This document shows, in pieces, positions 53,681-62,958 of a stretch of 64,000 nucleotides of DNA. The first letter of the stretch is position 1; every line of letters starts with the position of its first letter. The notes under the pieces are model-generated. The model was given only the letters and a program-made list of their open reading frames with translations. It was not told the origin of the DNA and did not search any database. The position numbers and the translations under genes were made by a program. The stretch comes from Alistipes sp. ZOR0009 (GTDB lineage: Bacteria; Bacteroidota; Bacteroidia; Bacteroidales; ZOR0009), in assembly GCF_000798815.1 (NCBI RefSeq), contig NZ_JTLD01000016.1, forward strand, positions 1 to 64,000, written 5' to 3'.

Positions 53681-54047
53681 GCTCACTTCTGTAGGAAAAA
53701 TGGTCGCCAACGGCTCCGTGATCGTTTTTCCTGTAGGATTTGCCCTCCCGTAGTGCTCCGTGATCATTTTTCTTGTAGGATTTGCCCTCCCGTAGTGCTC
53801 CGTGATCGTTTTTCCTGTAGGATTTGCCTTCCCGTAGTGGTCCGTGATCGTTTTTCTTGTAGGATTTGTCATCCCGTACTAGTCCGTGATCATTTTTCTT
53901 GTAGGATTTGCCATCCCGTAGCACTACGTGATCATTTTTCCTGTAGAAGTGAGCTGAACGTACGGCTCCGTCACCTCACTTCTGTAGAAGTAAGCCAACC
54001 GTACGGCTCCGTCATCTCACTTCTGTAGAAGTAAGCCAACCGAACGG
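53681..54047. repeat. Composite 41/42-bp tandem repeat array, nine units
   Basis: Units start at about 53681 (partial), then 53718, 53760, 53802, 53844, 53886, 53928, 53970 and 54011 (partial). The middle units are 42 bp with GTGATC, CTGTAGGATTTGCC and CCCGTAGTGCTCC. The outer units use a 41-bp variant, GTCATCTCACTTCTGTAGAA and AAGCCAACCGTACGGCTCC. The unit at 53928 is a hybrid, starting as one type and ending as the other. There are no spacers. A 14-residue periodic open frame on the minus strand is an effect of the 42-bp period. Confidence 0.92.
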
Positions 54048-54080
54048 GTGGGGGACTCTCTTTTTTTATCCCGAAAAGCC

Positions 54081-54225
54081 GTAGAGACGCATTGTATGCG
54101 TCTCCGGTAATGCGGTTCCTTTAGTACGGTACTTCTTCTTTAGGGTATTCTAGGGCAATTCGTCGATCCCGGAAGGTGGCGTCCCTGCGGATTGAAGTGG
54201 CGCATTGCATGCGTCTTCGGTAATG
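54081..54225. repeat. Pair of palindromic repeats
   Basis: The first copy (54081-54112) has the perfect palindrome GAGACGCA-TTGTA-TGCGTCTC followed by CGGTAATG. A diverged copy at 54194-54225 has GGCGCATTGCATGCGTCTTC followed by CGGTAATG. The shared palindrome and tail suggest a REP-like dispersed repeat family. Similar GAGACGCA palindromes are common in other bacteria, but I cannot test dispersal here. Confidence 0.65.
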
Positions 54226-54233
54226 GACAGCAT

Positions 54234-54270
54234 AAAAAAGCCGCACATCAGCAGGGCTAATGTGCGGCTT
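54234..54270 (-). terminator. Intrinsic terminator of the efflux operon
   Basis: Stem AAGCCGCACAT / ATGTGCGGCTT with an 11-nt loop and TTTTTTA on the minus strand, 78 bp beyond the TolC-like stop. Confidence 0.9.
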
Positions 54271-54347
54271 CCATCATTGGCAGTGTTGGATAAATGCTGA
54301 GCTGTTTAGGTCGTCTCAGCAGGCTCTGTTCTATCTGTAGCTATCTT

Positions 54348-55676
54348 CTAAAGCGTAATTGGCGTACCGTGGTAGTAGTCTAGCAGCTTGGTTCGGAAAA
54401 TGAACTCGTAGCGAGCCTGCGCCAGCTCCGATTGCGAGGTGGCCAGGCGCTTCTTGGTTTCGTTCATCTCAAACGAGGTCGATTTACCTGCGTTGAACTT
54501 CTCCTGCGCGTACTGGAAGGCTACGGTTGAGGCTTCCAGCGCCTGCTTGGCCGAGGTAAAGTTTTCTTTAGCCGAGAGCGCGTTGTAGTAGGCCTGCTGC
54601 ATATCCTTAAAGAGCGTCTTCTTGGCGTTAACCAGGGCCAGCTTCTGCTGATCCTGCTCTATGCGGGCTAGGTTTACGTTGTTGCGGCTTTCGAATCGGT
54701 TAAATATGGGGATGTTTAGCTGCAGCCCAACCACCTTTTGCCCTTGGTTCTTGATTTGCGTGGCAAACGAGGTGTTGCTGGTGTTAAACACGTTGTAGTA
54801 GTTGTTGCCGTACGATGCCACCGCGCTTAGCGAGGGGTAGTAGGCCGCTTTGGCCATCCTGATGTACTCTTCGGATGCTTGTATGCGGTACTCGGCGGCC
54901 TTTACGGCTGGGCGAATGGCGTAGGCTTGCTCCACATTGCCCGACGAGAGGGCGGCTACGCCATCTCCGTTAATTGCAATGGCCTCGGCATTGGGTGTCT
55001 CCACGTCAAAACTTTCGATGGAGGGGAGCTCCAGCAGCTGTGCCAGGGTTAGCTGGGCTACCTTTAGGTCGCTATGCGCCTTGGTGAGCGAGTACTCCTC
55101 CTTGGCCAGCTGCGCCTTACTCTCAAACTCCTCCGAGCGGGGGAGGCGTCCTCCGGCTACCAGCTCCACGGTTTTTTGTACCTGCAGCTTGCCTTGGGCC
55201 ACATTCTCCTCGGCTACCTTTACCAGCTCCTTGTTGTATAGCACCTGGAGGTAGGCTAGGGTTACCTGTATGGTAATGTCGTCGCCCATTTGGTTGATAT
55301 CCTCCATGGCAGCCTTAAGCGACCACTCGGTGTACTTTACGCGGCTGTTGATGTAGCTGCCCTGGTAAATGGGGGCGTTGGCGCTAATCCCAAAGGTGGT
55401 GGTGGCGGTATTCTGGTTGAGGTAGGTGTTGTTTGCCCCAATCGACCTACCAAACGAAAAATTCTGGTTGAGGTTGGCTCCTAGGTTGGGCAGACGGCTG
55501 TTCTTAGCCGTGTTCGCCTGCACCTCGGCCGTTCGCATGTCGTTGGTACGGCGCTGCACATCTATGTTTTGCTTCTTGGCGTGGTCTATGCATTTGCTAA
55601 GGCTCCACTGCTCCTGTGCTTGGGTGGTGCCAGCCGCTACCAGGGCCAGCATCAGCGCTGCTATTTTTAGTTTCAT
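54348..55676 (-). CDS. TolC family outer membrane protein
   Basis: The outer membrane channel of the export operon. The 442-residue protein has a signal peptide (1-20, AGTTQA) and the two-fold TolC repeat with long helices, beginning WSLSKCIDHAKKQNIDVQRRTND. The SIGANNTYLNQNTATTTFGIS region is a barrel strand pair. It lacks an obvious lipobox, so it is of the TolC rather than NodT/OprM lipid-anchored type. It is the last gene of a five-gene operon with the adaptor and ABC genes. Confidence 0.92.
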   Translation of the reverse strand: MKLKIAALMLALVAAGTTQAQEQWSLSKCIDHAKKQNIDVQRRTNDMRTAEVQANTAKNSRLPNLGANLNQNFSFGRSIGANNTYLNQNTATTTFGISANAPIYQGSYINSRVKYTEWSLKAAMEDINQMGDDITIQVTLAYLQVLYNKELVKVAEENVAQGKLQVQKTVELVAGGRLPRSEEFESKAQLAKEEYSLTKAHSDLKVAQLTLAQLLELPSIESFDVETPNAEAIAINGDGVAALSSGNVEQAYAIRPAVKAAEYRIQASEEYIRMAKAAYYPSLSAVASYGNNYYNVFNTSNTSFATQIKNQGQKVVGLQLNIPIFNRFESRNNVNLARIEQDQQKLALVNAKKTLFKDMQQAYYNALSAKENFTSAKQALEASTVAFQYAQEKFNAGKSTSFEMNETKKRLATSQSELAQARYEFIFRTKLLDYYHGTPITL

Positions 55677-55754
55677 CTGATATCTTTTTAGTAGGGTTAG
55701 ATGCCCGCTGCACGGTATCGGTAGTGCTGCTACCTCTACCGCGCGGGTGCAGGC

Positions 55755-56867
55755 TTACTTCTTCTTATCGTCCTTCTTAATAAGGGCTCCCTTCAGCTTA
55801 TCCTTTGCGGTTAATCCCGATACCACCTCTATGTTGATACCATCCGATAGCCCCAGCTTTACGGCCTTGCGGCTAAACTCCTGCTCCTTGCCATCCTTCT
55901 TTAGAAGGTTTACGTAGGCGGTATCCTTCACAAATTCTACCACGCTTTCGGGGATGTTGAGCACCCTGTCGCGCTTGTCGAGCACAATTTCGGCGTTGGC
56001 GCTGTAGCCTGCACGAACGTAGATGTTTTCGGGGATTTTGGTGGCTGCCTTAATCTCGAATAGGATGGCTCCATTTTCCTCTACGCCTTTAGGCGAGATG
56101 TACTCGAGGTTGGCCTCAAACTTTTTATCCTGTAATGCGCCCATGGTGATGGTAAGGGGCATGTTCTCCCTTATTTTACCCACCTCGGTCTCGTCTATCT
56201 TGCCCTTAAAAATCATGTCGCGCAGGTTGGCGATGCTGGCAATGGTGGTTCCCTCGTTAAAGTTGTTGGATTGGATTACCGAGTTTCCAACCTTTACCGG
56301 CACGTCTAGGATGGTTCCCGATACGGTTGCACGAATCTGGGTGGTGCTGTAGCTGGCCGACTTCTTGGAGATACCTTCGCGAATGATGTTCAGCGCGTCG
56401 ATGGCATTTTCCTTGTCCTCCTTGGCCTTCTTTAGGCTAAACTGCGATTTCAGGAAGTCTTCCTTAGATACCACTCCCGAGTTGTATAGCTTATTTACGC
56501 GGTTGTAGTCGTCCTGCGCTTGGTCTAGGGTGATGTCGGCCTGGTTTACGCGGCTCTCGGCTTGGTTAATCTGCACCATTTCGGGGATAACTTTTACCTT
56601 GGCAATCACTTCGCCAGCGGTAATCTTCTCGCCAGCATGCTTGTATATTTCGGTGATGATACCCGATATCTGTGGCTTGATGAGCACCTCGTTGCGGGGT
56701 TCTATCTTCCCGGTTGCAATGGTTTTGCGCTCTATTTTCCCAATTTTAGGCGATACTATTTCGAATCGATCTTTGGCTGGGTTGGCCTTCTTCCAAAGGA
56801 ATACAAACGTAGCAACTAGCAGAATAGCTATGAATGCTATGAAAAGGATGCGCTTTACTTTTTTCAT
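55755..56867 (-). CDS. MacA-like periplasmic adaptor protein
   Basis: The membrane fusion protein of the exporter. The 370-residue protein has an N-terminal membrane anchor (about 7-25), the lipoyl halves (KPQISGIITEIYKHAGEKITAGEVIAKVKV and TVSGTILDVPVKVGNSV), a helical hairpin (about 85-165) and beta-barrel and membrane-proximal domains to the end. It bridges the inner-membrane ABC permeases and the TolC channel. It lies 79 bp upstream of the TolC gene and 43 bp after the second permease. Confidence 0.93.
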   Translation of the reverse strand: MKKVKRILFIAFIAILLVATFVFLWKKANPAKDRFEIVSPKIGKIERKTIATGKIEPRNEVLIKPQISGIITEIYKHAGEKITAGEVIAKVKVIPEMVQINQAESRVNQADITLDQAQDDYNRVNKLYNSGVVSKEDFLKSQFSLKKAKEDKENAIDALNIIREGISKKSASYSTTQIRATVSGTILDVPVKVGNSVIQSNNFNEGTTIASIANLRDMIFKGKIDETEVGKIRENMPLTITMGALQDKKFEANLEYISPKGVEENGAILFEIKAATKIPENIYVRAGYSANAEIVLDKRDRVLNIPESVVEFVKDTAYVNLLKKDGKEQEFSRKAVKLGLSDGINIEVVSGLTAKDKLKGALIKKDDKKK

Positions 56868-56909
56868 TGTATTTAAATTTTTACTTGTTTCTTTTTCGGT
56901 TTACAAACG

Positions 56910-58178
56910 CTATTCGTCTCGCAGTGCGTCGATGGCCTTTATTTGAAGGGCCTTTCGGGCTGGCACCAGTCCTGCTAGCAAGCCTGCGCCTACCAGCACC
57001 ACCATTGCCACAATGGCCAGGTCGAGACTAACCTGTGGGTTTACAAAAAATGCCGGGTCGTTGGGGTCTGCGGGTTGTGCCGAAATAAGCGTATCGACAA
57101 TATTCATGACAAATACCCCAAAACTTAACCCTCCAATACCCGCAATGAGGGTAAGCACGGTGCTCTCGAGCATTATTTGGCTTAGGATGTTGAGCGGAGT
57201 TGCTCCAAGGGCGCGGCGTATGCCAATTTCTTGGGTTCGCTCGCGTATGGTTACCATCATGATGTTGCTTACGCCAACAACGCCTGCAAACAAGGTCCCA
57301 AAGCCTACAATGATAATTAGCACCTTAATGCCTAAAAAGAGGTTGGCAAACATCTTAAACTGGCGCTCGAGGTTGATGCCAGATACCGCATCGGGATCGG
57401 TGGGGGCTATGCTGTGCTCCTTTTTTAGAATGTCCTTAATCTTCTCCTCCACAACGGATATCTCGATGTTGGGCTTAGAGGTTACCGCCAAAAGGTGCAC
57501 CTGGTCGCCATAGTTGTAGGCCAGCTGCATGGTGGTGAATGGTAGCACCACGCTTTGGTTCATCCTTCCGTTAATGTTGATTTGGGTTAGTGCTCGTACT
57601 ACGCCAATTACGGTGTAGTAAATGCCGTTTACCTTAACGGTGGTTCCTATGGGGTTTTCTCCAATTCGGTAGAGGTCTTCGTACACCTTTTCGCCAAGTA
57701 CCACTACCTTCCTTTTTTGGATAATGTCTATATCGTTGATGAATCGCCCGTATAGAATCTCTGGCTTATCAATTTTCGCGTAGTCGGGGTTCAACCCTTT
57801 GATGTTGTACGATCCCGACTTATCGCCGCGTATGGTATTCTTGGGTGTGCGGCTACCGCCAAAAAGCATTGGCGAAACCAGCTCCACTTCGGGAACCTTA
57901 CTTTTGATAATCTCAATGTCGTTGGTCTTCATATTCCACGAGCGTCCTTTCCGGAACCCCTTGTAGGGTTCGGTGGTATTGTTGGCCCAGTAAAATATGG
58001 AGTTGGTTGCAAACCCTTTGATGCCATTCATGATACCGTTCTGCATGCCGTTGCCCGAGCCGTACATCACTACCAGCATGAAAATCCCCCAAAAAACGCC
58101 GAAGGCTGTAAGGGTGCTTCGCATCTTGTTGCGGGTGATGGTGTCCCATATCTCCTGCCATCTATCTAAATCGAACAT
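56910..58178 (-). CDS. MacB-like ABC transporter permease
   Basis: The 422-residue protein has the MacB/FtsX layout: an N-terminal membrane helix (about 22-42), a large periplasmic MacB_PCD domain, and three C-terminal helices (about 275-405) with GVVGVSNIMMVTIRERTQEIGIRRALGATP between them. The ATPase is a separate protein. A close relative (58200-59453) precedes it in the operon, so a heterodimeric permease is likely. Substrate unknown; MacB-type exporters carry peptides, lipopeptides or antibiotics. Confidence 0.92.
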   Translation of the reverse strand: MFDLDRWQEIWDTITRNKMRSTLTAFGVFWGIFMLVVMYGSGNGMQNGIMNGIKGFATNSIFYWANNTTEPYKGFRKGRSWNMKTNDIEIIKSKVPEVELVSPMLFGGSRTPKNTIRGDKSGSYNIKGLNPDYAKIDKPEILYGRFINDIDIIQKRKVVVLGEKVYEDLYRIGENPIGTTVKVNGIYYTVIGVVRALTQININGRMNQSVVLPFTTMQLAYNYGDQVHLLAVTSKPNIEISVVEEKIKDILKKEHSIAPTDPDAVSGINLERQFKMFANLFLGIKVLIIIVGFGTLFAGVVGVSNIMMVTIRERTQEIGIRRALGATPLNILSQIMLESTVLTLIAGIGGLSFGVFVMNIVDTLISAQPADPNDPAFFVNPQVSLDLAIVAMVVLVGAGLLAGLVPARKALQIKAIDALRDE

Positions 58179-58199
58179 AGCGGTTTCGTTTTTGGTGGA

Positions 58200-59453
58200 T
58201 TATTCTGCTCGTAGAGCTTCTATCGGTTTAACGGATACGGCTCTTTTGGCAGGAACGTAGCCTGCAATCAGTCCTGCAATAATTAGGATTCCGAGAGCGC
58301 TAAGGATAATGCCTACGTCAACCGTTGGATTTTTGAAGATAACGTTCCCCGATTCCGATGGCTGCTGGTCGATCACAAAGCTAATTGCCTCGGTTATTGC
58401 AATGCCAAAGAGCATCCCGAAGTATCCGAACGTGGAGGTAATGAGCACCGATTCGATGAGGATCAGCTTAATGATTGAGCCAGGTGTGGCTCCAAGTGCC
58501 TTGCGGATGCCAAACTCCTTGGTGCGCTCCTTCACGGTAATTAGCATGATGTTGCTTACGCCTACAATCCCCGCTATCAGGGTTCCAATGCCTACAATCC
58601 ATATAAATAGGGAAATGGCGTTGAATATGCCCATGGTTTGAATGTAGTTTTGCGAGTTGTTCCATATTCCAAGAGCGCTTCGGTCTTCGGGATTGAAGGT
58701 ATGGAGGCTGGCAAATCCCTTGCGGATGGTTGTGTTGTACTCCTCGTTTTCGTCGGCCGTTTTTAGGCTCGATGCAGATATGATGATACCATCGTACCCT
58801 TTCTCCCCAAAGTTGTAAATTGCCTTAGCAGTCGAAATGGGGATGTATCCTTCGCGCGAGTCGTTGCCGGTTGAGTATTTTACTACGCCAATAATCTTAT
58901 ACATTACGTTGTTGACGTTGACAAATTTTCCTACCGGATTTTCGTTTGGGAATAGCACATCCTTTATTTTTTCGTTGATGGCCACCACCTTTCGCTCCTC
59001 CCTAATATCCATAAGGTTGATAAAGCGTCCCATTCCGGGTAGCACTTCAATACCTTCGAGCGATGCGTAGTTGGTGGTTACTCCCAAAAGCGGGTAGGTT
59101 CCCGTTCTGTTGCCATTCGAGAAGGAGGCGTTCTCCGAGGGGTAAAACTTGTAGGCTATGGTATCAACGTATGGAAGCTGCTTCTCTGATAGGAAGATGT
59201 CTTTTTCGTTCATCTTCATTCTTTTGCCGCTCTGGTAGCCGCCGTAAGCCATCGAGGTGGTTCCTGGCCATAGGTAAATGGCATTCTTCGATTCGCTGGC
59301 AAAGTTGGAAGTTACGCCATTGCTTAGCCCATTTCCGGATGCAAGAAGAATGATCAGCATGAAGATGCCCCATGCAACCGCAAAGCCTGTGAAAAATGTC
59401 CTTAGCTTGTTCGCCTTTATGGTGGACATTATCTCTTGCCATAAATCTAGCAT
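58200..59453 (-). CDS. MacB-like ABC transporter permease
   Basis: The 417-residue protein has the same FtsX-domain layout as the next gene, with MIMLITVKERTKEFGIRKALGATPGS in the C-terminal half (GVSNIMLITVKERT motif). The two paralogues share only part of their periplasmic domains, which suits a heterodimer. It lies 6 bp after the ATPase gene and 21 bp before the second permease. Confidence 0.92.
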   Translation of the reverse strand: MLDLWQEIMSTIKANKLRTFFTGFAVAWGIFMLIILLASGNGLSNGVTSNFASESKNAIYLWPGTTSMAYGGYQSGKRMKMNEKDIFLSEKQLPYVDTIAYKFYPSENASFSNGNRTGTYPLLGVTTNYASLEGIEVLPGMGRFINLMDIREERKVVAINEKIKDVLFPNENPVGKFVNVNNVMYKIIGVVKYSTGNDSREGYIPISTAKAIYNFGEKGYDGIIISASSLKTADENEEYNTTIRKGFASLHTFNPEDRSALGIWNNSQNYIQTMGIFNAISLFIWIVGIGTLIAGIVGVSNIMLITVKERTKEFGIRKALGATPGSIIKLILIESVLITSTFGYFGMLFGIAITEAISFVIDQQPSESGNVIFKNPTVDVGIILSALGILIIAGLIAGYVPAKRAVSVKPIEALRAE

Positions 59454-59459
59454 GGTGCC

Positions 59460-60131
59460 CTAGTTTTGGGTGATCGATTCTATGATGCCGTCTCTGAGCC
59501 TTATGACCTTATCTGTTTTTTCAGAAACTGCTTTTTCGTGGGTTACGATAATCATGGTCATCCCTTTCTGATTTACATCTTTTAGGATTTCCATCACCTC
59601 CTCCGAGGTTTTGCTGTCCAGCGCGCCGGTTGGTTCGTCGGCAAGTACAATTTGCGGATTGGCAATAAGCGCCCGTGCAATAGCTACCCGCTGCTTTTGG
59701 CCTCCCGACATTTCGTTGGGCATATGGTGCGCCCACTCCTTCAACCCGAGCATGTCCAAATACTCCATCGCCATGATGTTGCGCTTTTTTCTTCCCACTT
59801 TTTGGTAGTAAAGAGGTAGAGCAACATTCTCCATGGCATTCTTAAAGTTAATAAGGTTGAATGATTGAAAGATGAACCCAATCATTTGATTGCGATACTC
59901 CGCTGCTCTCTTTTCGCTAAGGTTGCTGATTAGAACGTCGTTCAGCTTGTAAGCCCCCGTGTCGTAGTTATCCAGTATTCCCAGAATGTTGAGGAGGGTA
60001 GATTTTCCAGAGCCTGAGGCTCCCATAATCGAAACAAAATCGCCTTTGTGAATATCTAAGTCAATACCTTTTAAGACATGTAACGGACTACCGTTGAAGT
60101 ATGTCTTGTTGATTCCTTCGAGTTTTATCAT
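59460..60131 (-). CDS. MacB/LolD-type ABC transporter ATP-binding protein
   Basis: The ATPase that drives the two permeases. From ATG 60131 it has 223 residues. Walker A is GASGSGKSTL, the signature MSGGQKQRVAIARAL and Walker B IVLADEPTGALD. The H-loop is IVTHEK. FNLINFKNAMENVALPLYY is the Q-loop region of MacB-type ATPases. The longer frame to 60158 lacks family similarity. First gene of the export operon. Confidence 0.94.
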   Translation of the reverse strand: MIKLEGINKTYFNGSPLHVLKGIDLDIHKGDFVSIMGASGSGKSTLLNILGILDNYDTGAYKLNDVLISNLSEKRAAEYRNQMIGFIFQSFNLINFKNAMENVALPLYYQKVGRKKRNIMAMEYLDMLGLKEWAHHMPNEMSGGQKQRVAIARALIANPQIVLADEPTGALDSKTSEEVMEILKDVNQKGMTMIIVTHEKAVSEKTDKVIRLRDGIIESITQN

Positions 60132-60353
60132 AACCTGGTTCCGTAATTTTAGCACCAATAAGACGTCTGTGCGCAGTAAAGGTTACAAGTTAAAACACGA
60201 GATTTTTGTTGATAGCCGTAAAAATGGATGTAAAAAAGATTAAATGGCTATTTTATAGTAGTTTTAAGTAATTTGTTTTAGGTTACGAACTCCCTTTTTT
60301 GTGTAGTTGGCTGTTAGCTTAGCGTGTATTTCGGTAGTGCTTTCTTTGCTGTA

Positions 60354-60381
60354 AAAGAAAAGCCCGAACGTGTCGGGCTTT
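60354..60381 (-). terminator. Intrinsic terminator of dapF
   Basis: Stem AAGCCCGA / TCGGGCTT with a 5-nt loop; on the minus strand followed by TTTTCTTTT, beginning 3 bp from the dapF stop. Confidence 0.85.
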
Positions 60382-60383
60382 TT

Positions 60384-61175
60384 TTATAGGTTGATACTTC
60401 CTTCGAATACTTTTTCAGCAGGTCCTGTAAGCCATACGTTCTTGAAGGTGTTGTCTTCTGTCTTTTCAAAAGACACAGAGAGATAGCCTCCCATAACCTC
60501 TACGTTCCATTCGTTTTGGTCGCTTTCGAGGAAGAGCGCGGTGGCAATGGCCGCAGCAGTGGAGCCCGTTCCGCAAGCTAGCGTTTCATCTTCAACGCCA
60601 CGCTCAAAGGTTCTAACGAATATTTCATCTTCAAATATCTCTACAAAGTTGACATTTGTGCCGTTGGGCATGAAGGTTTCGCTGTTTCGGATGGCCTTAC
60701 CCTCTTCGTAAACATCCATTTCTTCTAAATCTTCAACAAAGGTAACGTAGTGTGGCGATCCTGTATTGATGAAGTAGTAGTCTTCATGCTCTTCAATTTG
60801 GGTAACGTCTATCATTTTTAGGCGTACAAGCACCTCTCCATCTTCGTCAGAGAAGTGAGCCTCGTGCAAGCCATCAATGCTGTTGAAAACAACTTTTTCG
60901 CCGCTTCCTAACCCCAGCGATTTGGCAAATACCGAAATGCAGCGGCCTCCATTTCCGCACATGGTGGATTCTTTTCCATCCGAATTGAAGTAGCGCATGA
61001 AAAAGTCGTGGTCGTCATCATTTTCGAGGAGCATTAACCCATCTGCTCCAACTCCAAAATTTCTGTCGCAAAGGAATTCAACGGTTTCTGTTGCTGGCTG
61101 AAACTTTCCGTCACGATTGTCGATAACTACAAAATCGTTTCCTGCACCTTGGTATTTTACAAAATTTACTCCCAT
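60384..61175 (-). CDS. dapF: Diaminopimelate epimerase
   Basis: Converts LL- to meso-diaminopimelate for lysine and peptidoglycan synthesis. The 263-residue protein has the two catalytic Cys: C73 in MCGNGGRCI and C201 in ETLACGTGSTAAA. The N-terminal FVKYQGAGNDFVVIDN is the family start. Length normal. Many Bacteroidota use the aminotransferase route to LL-DAP, which still needs DapF. It is transcribed alone. Confidence 0.97.
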   Translation of the reverse strand: MGVNFVKYQGAGNDFVVIDNRDGKFQPATETVEFLCDRNFGVGADGLMLLENDDDHDFFMRYFNSDGKESTMCGNGGRCISVFAKSLGLGSGEKVVFNSIDGLHEAHFSDEDGEVLVRLKMIDVTQIEEHEDYYFINTGSPHYVTFVEDLEEMDVYEEGKAIRNSETFMPNGTNVNFVEIFEDEIFVRTFERGVEDETLACGTGSTAAAIATALFLESDQNEWNVEVMGGYLSVSFEKTEDNTFKNVWLTGPAEKVFEGSINL

Positions 61176-61458
61176 CGTCTCAACTTTTTTGATGTTACTA
61201 AGTTAACCTTTTGCCCGAAACTAGGGTGACGAGGGCTTTTTCTTTGAGTTAATCTGTGTTAGAGTTATTCTTGCACATAATATTTCCCGCAACAGGTTAG
61301 TTATTATGCTAGTTGTTTTGGCAAACCTTTTGATTATATCACTAATGCTGTGGTTTTGCAGCTTCTATCTGTAGTTGTGCCAAAATGTTATTGTAAGATG
61401 CCTTTTTGACAGAAGTAGCAGCATCTAAATATGAGTGTTAATTAAAAATCAATCACAA

Positions 61459-62916
61459 ATGAAAAGAAGACATTTATTAGGGTTTCTTGTAGCAGCGCTA
61501 GTTGGTGGTGCAATCTCTTCAGTTTTGGTTGTAAGCATCATGCAAAAGAACTTTGTAAAAACTCAAGATCTTTTCGACCCTTCGCTGAAGTATGTTTCAA
61601 ATCAAAGTGGAGGAAGTGCTGGTGCCCCCAACTTTACCTATGCAGCCGACCAGACTATCCATAGCGTGGTTCACGTAAAAACGTATTCCTCTCAAAGGGA
61701 GGCTCCTGATCCGTTATTGGAGTTTTTCTTTGGATATCGGCAGGAGCCTAGATCTCAGGATCCGACACCTAGAGGGGCAGGCTCTGGCGTAATTGTAACA
61801 AAGGATGGGTATATTGTTACCAACAACCACGTGATAGAGGATGCCGAAAAAATAGAGGTCACTTTAAATGACAAGAGAACTTATCAAGCAAAAGTTGTTG
61901 GTGCAGATCCCAATACGGATATTGCACTATTGAAAATTGACGAGAAAAATTTGCCTTTCATCAAAATGGGAGATTCCGATAATCTTCGGGTTGGTGAGTG
62001 GGTTATTGCAGTTGGGAACCCTTTTAATTTAACTTCTACCGTTACGGCTGGTATTGTTAGCGCTAAGGGCCGTAATTTTCCTGTTCGTCGAGATGGAAAT
62101 CCGTTTAAAATTGAATCGTACATTCAAACGGATGCTGTCGTAAATCCAGGAAATTCAGGCGGCGCTTTGGTGAATACTGATGGTGAACTCGTCGGCATTA
62201 ATACGGCCATATACACTCAAAATGGAGTTTTTAATGGCTACTCTTTTGCTGTTCCTGTGAGCATTGTAAAAAAGGTTATTTACGATTTAATGGAGTACGG
62301 TTCTATCCAGCGGGCATTTCTAGGGGTTAGCATGAGCGAAATCACCTCAGAAACCTACGATGAACTTAAGCTGAAGGAAGTTGTTAAAGGTGTTTACGTT
62401 GCCGCTGTTAATGAAGGTGGTGCAGCAGCAGATGCAGGCGTGAAAGCGGGAGATATTATTACTGCCATTAATAATGAGGAGATTAACTCTATATCTCAGG
62501 TGCAAGAGCAAGTTAGCAGATATCGTCCAGGAGATAATGTAGAAATTTCTGTAATTCGTGATGGAAAAGTGAAACAATTTAAGGCGACTTTACGTAAAAC
62601 AGCGGGTGGAGGAATGATGGAGGTCGCCGAAAATGGCTACTACTCTATCCAAGGTGCCACATTTGCCAATGTTAGCCCACAATTGAAGAATAGCCTAAGG
62701 CTGAGGGGCGGAGTTCAGATAGTTGACCTTAAAGATGGATTGTTAAAGTCACAGGGAATTCGAAAAGGGCTTATCATATTACGCATAAATAGAGTAGCAA
62801 TTAGCAGCGTTGAGAATCTCGCTGAGGTGTTTGCTACTGCTAAAAAGAATCAGGTAGTGACCATTGAAGGCGTTTATCCAAATGGTTTGCAGGCTTTTTA
62901 TAGCATTGGCATGTAG
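61459..62916 (+). CDS. HtrA/DegP-like serine protease
   Basis: A periplasmic quality-control protease and chaperone. From ATG 61459 it has 485 residues. An N-terminal signal or anchor covers residues 7-27. The triad is H124 (TNNHVIEDA), D154 (PNTDIALLK) and S233 (VVNPGNSGGALV). A PDZ domain covers about 270-370, with a second, less regular PDZ-like region near 385-480. The frame begins with GTG at 61435 but the ATG (MKRRHLLGFL) is preferred. It is followed 42 bp later by the sigma factor gene in the same direction. Confidence 0.93.
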   Translation: MKRRHLLGFLVAALVGGAISSVLVVSIMQKNFVKTQDLFDPSLKYVSNQSGGSAGAPNFTYAADQTIHSVVHVKTYSSQREAPDPLLEFFFGYRQEPRSQDPTPRGAGSGVIVTKDGYIVTNNHVIEDAEKIEVTLNDKRTYQAKVVGADPNTDIALLKIDEKNLPFIKMGDSDNLRVGEWVIAVGNPFNLTSTVTAGIVSAKGRNFPVRRDGNPFKIESYIQTDAVVNPGNSGGALVNTDGELVGINTAIYTQNGVFNGYSFAVPVSIVKKVIYDLMEYGSIQRAFLGVSMSEITSETYDELKLKEVVKGVYVAAVNEGGAAADAGVKAGDIITAINNEEINSISQVQEQVSRYRPGDNVEISVIRDGKVKQFKATLRKTAGGGMMEVAENGYYSIQGATFANVSPQLKNSLRLRGGVQIVDLKDGLLKSQGIRKGLIILRINRVAISSVENLAEVFATAKKNQVVTIEGVYPNGLQAFYSIGM

Positions 62917-62958
62917 TTTGTTACGAGTAAAACACAACACACAAAGGTTTATAATTTC

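Noticed and set aside
53619-53924. A 101-codon minus-strand open frame with a 14-residue repeat (KSYKKNDHG)
   Set aside because: It is created by the 42-bp DNA array, whose period is a multiple of three. It lacks a promoter and has no family resemblance.
53681-54047. CRISPR array
   Set aside because: The units are contiguous and lack unique spacers; no cas genes are present in the window.
59460-60131. LolD of a lipoprotein-sorting system
   Set aside because: The ATPase is similar, but the operon also has a periplasmic adaptor and a TolC channel, as in MacAB-type exporters.
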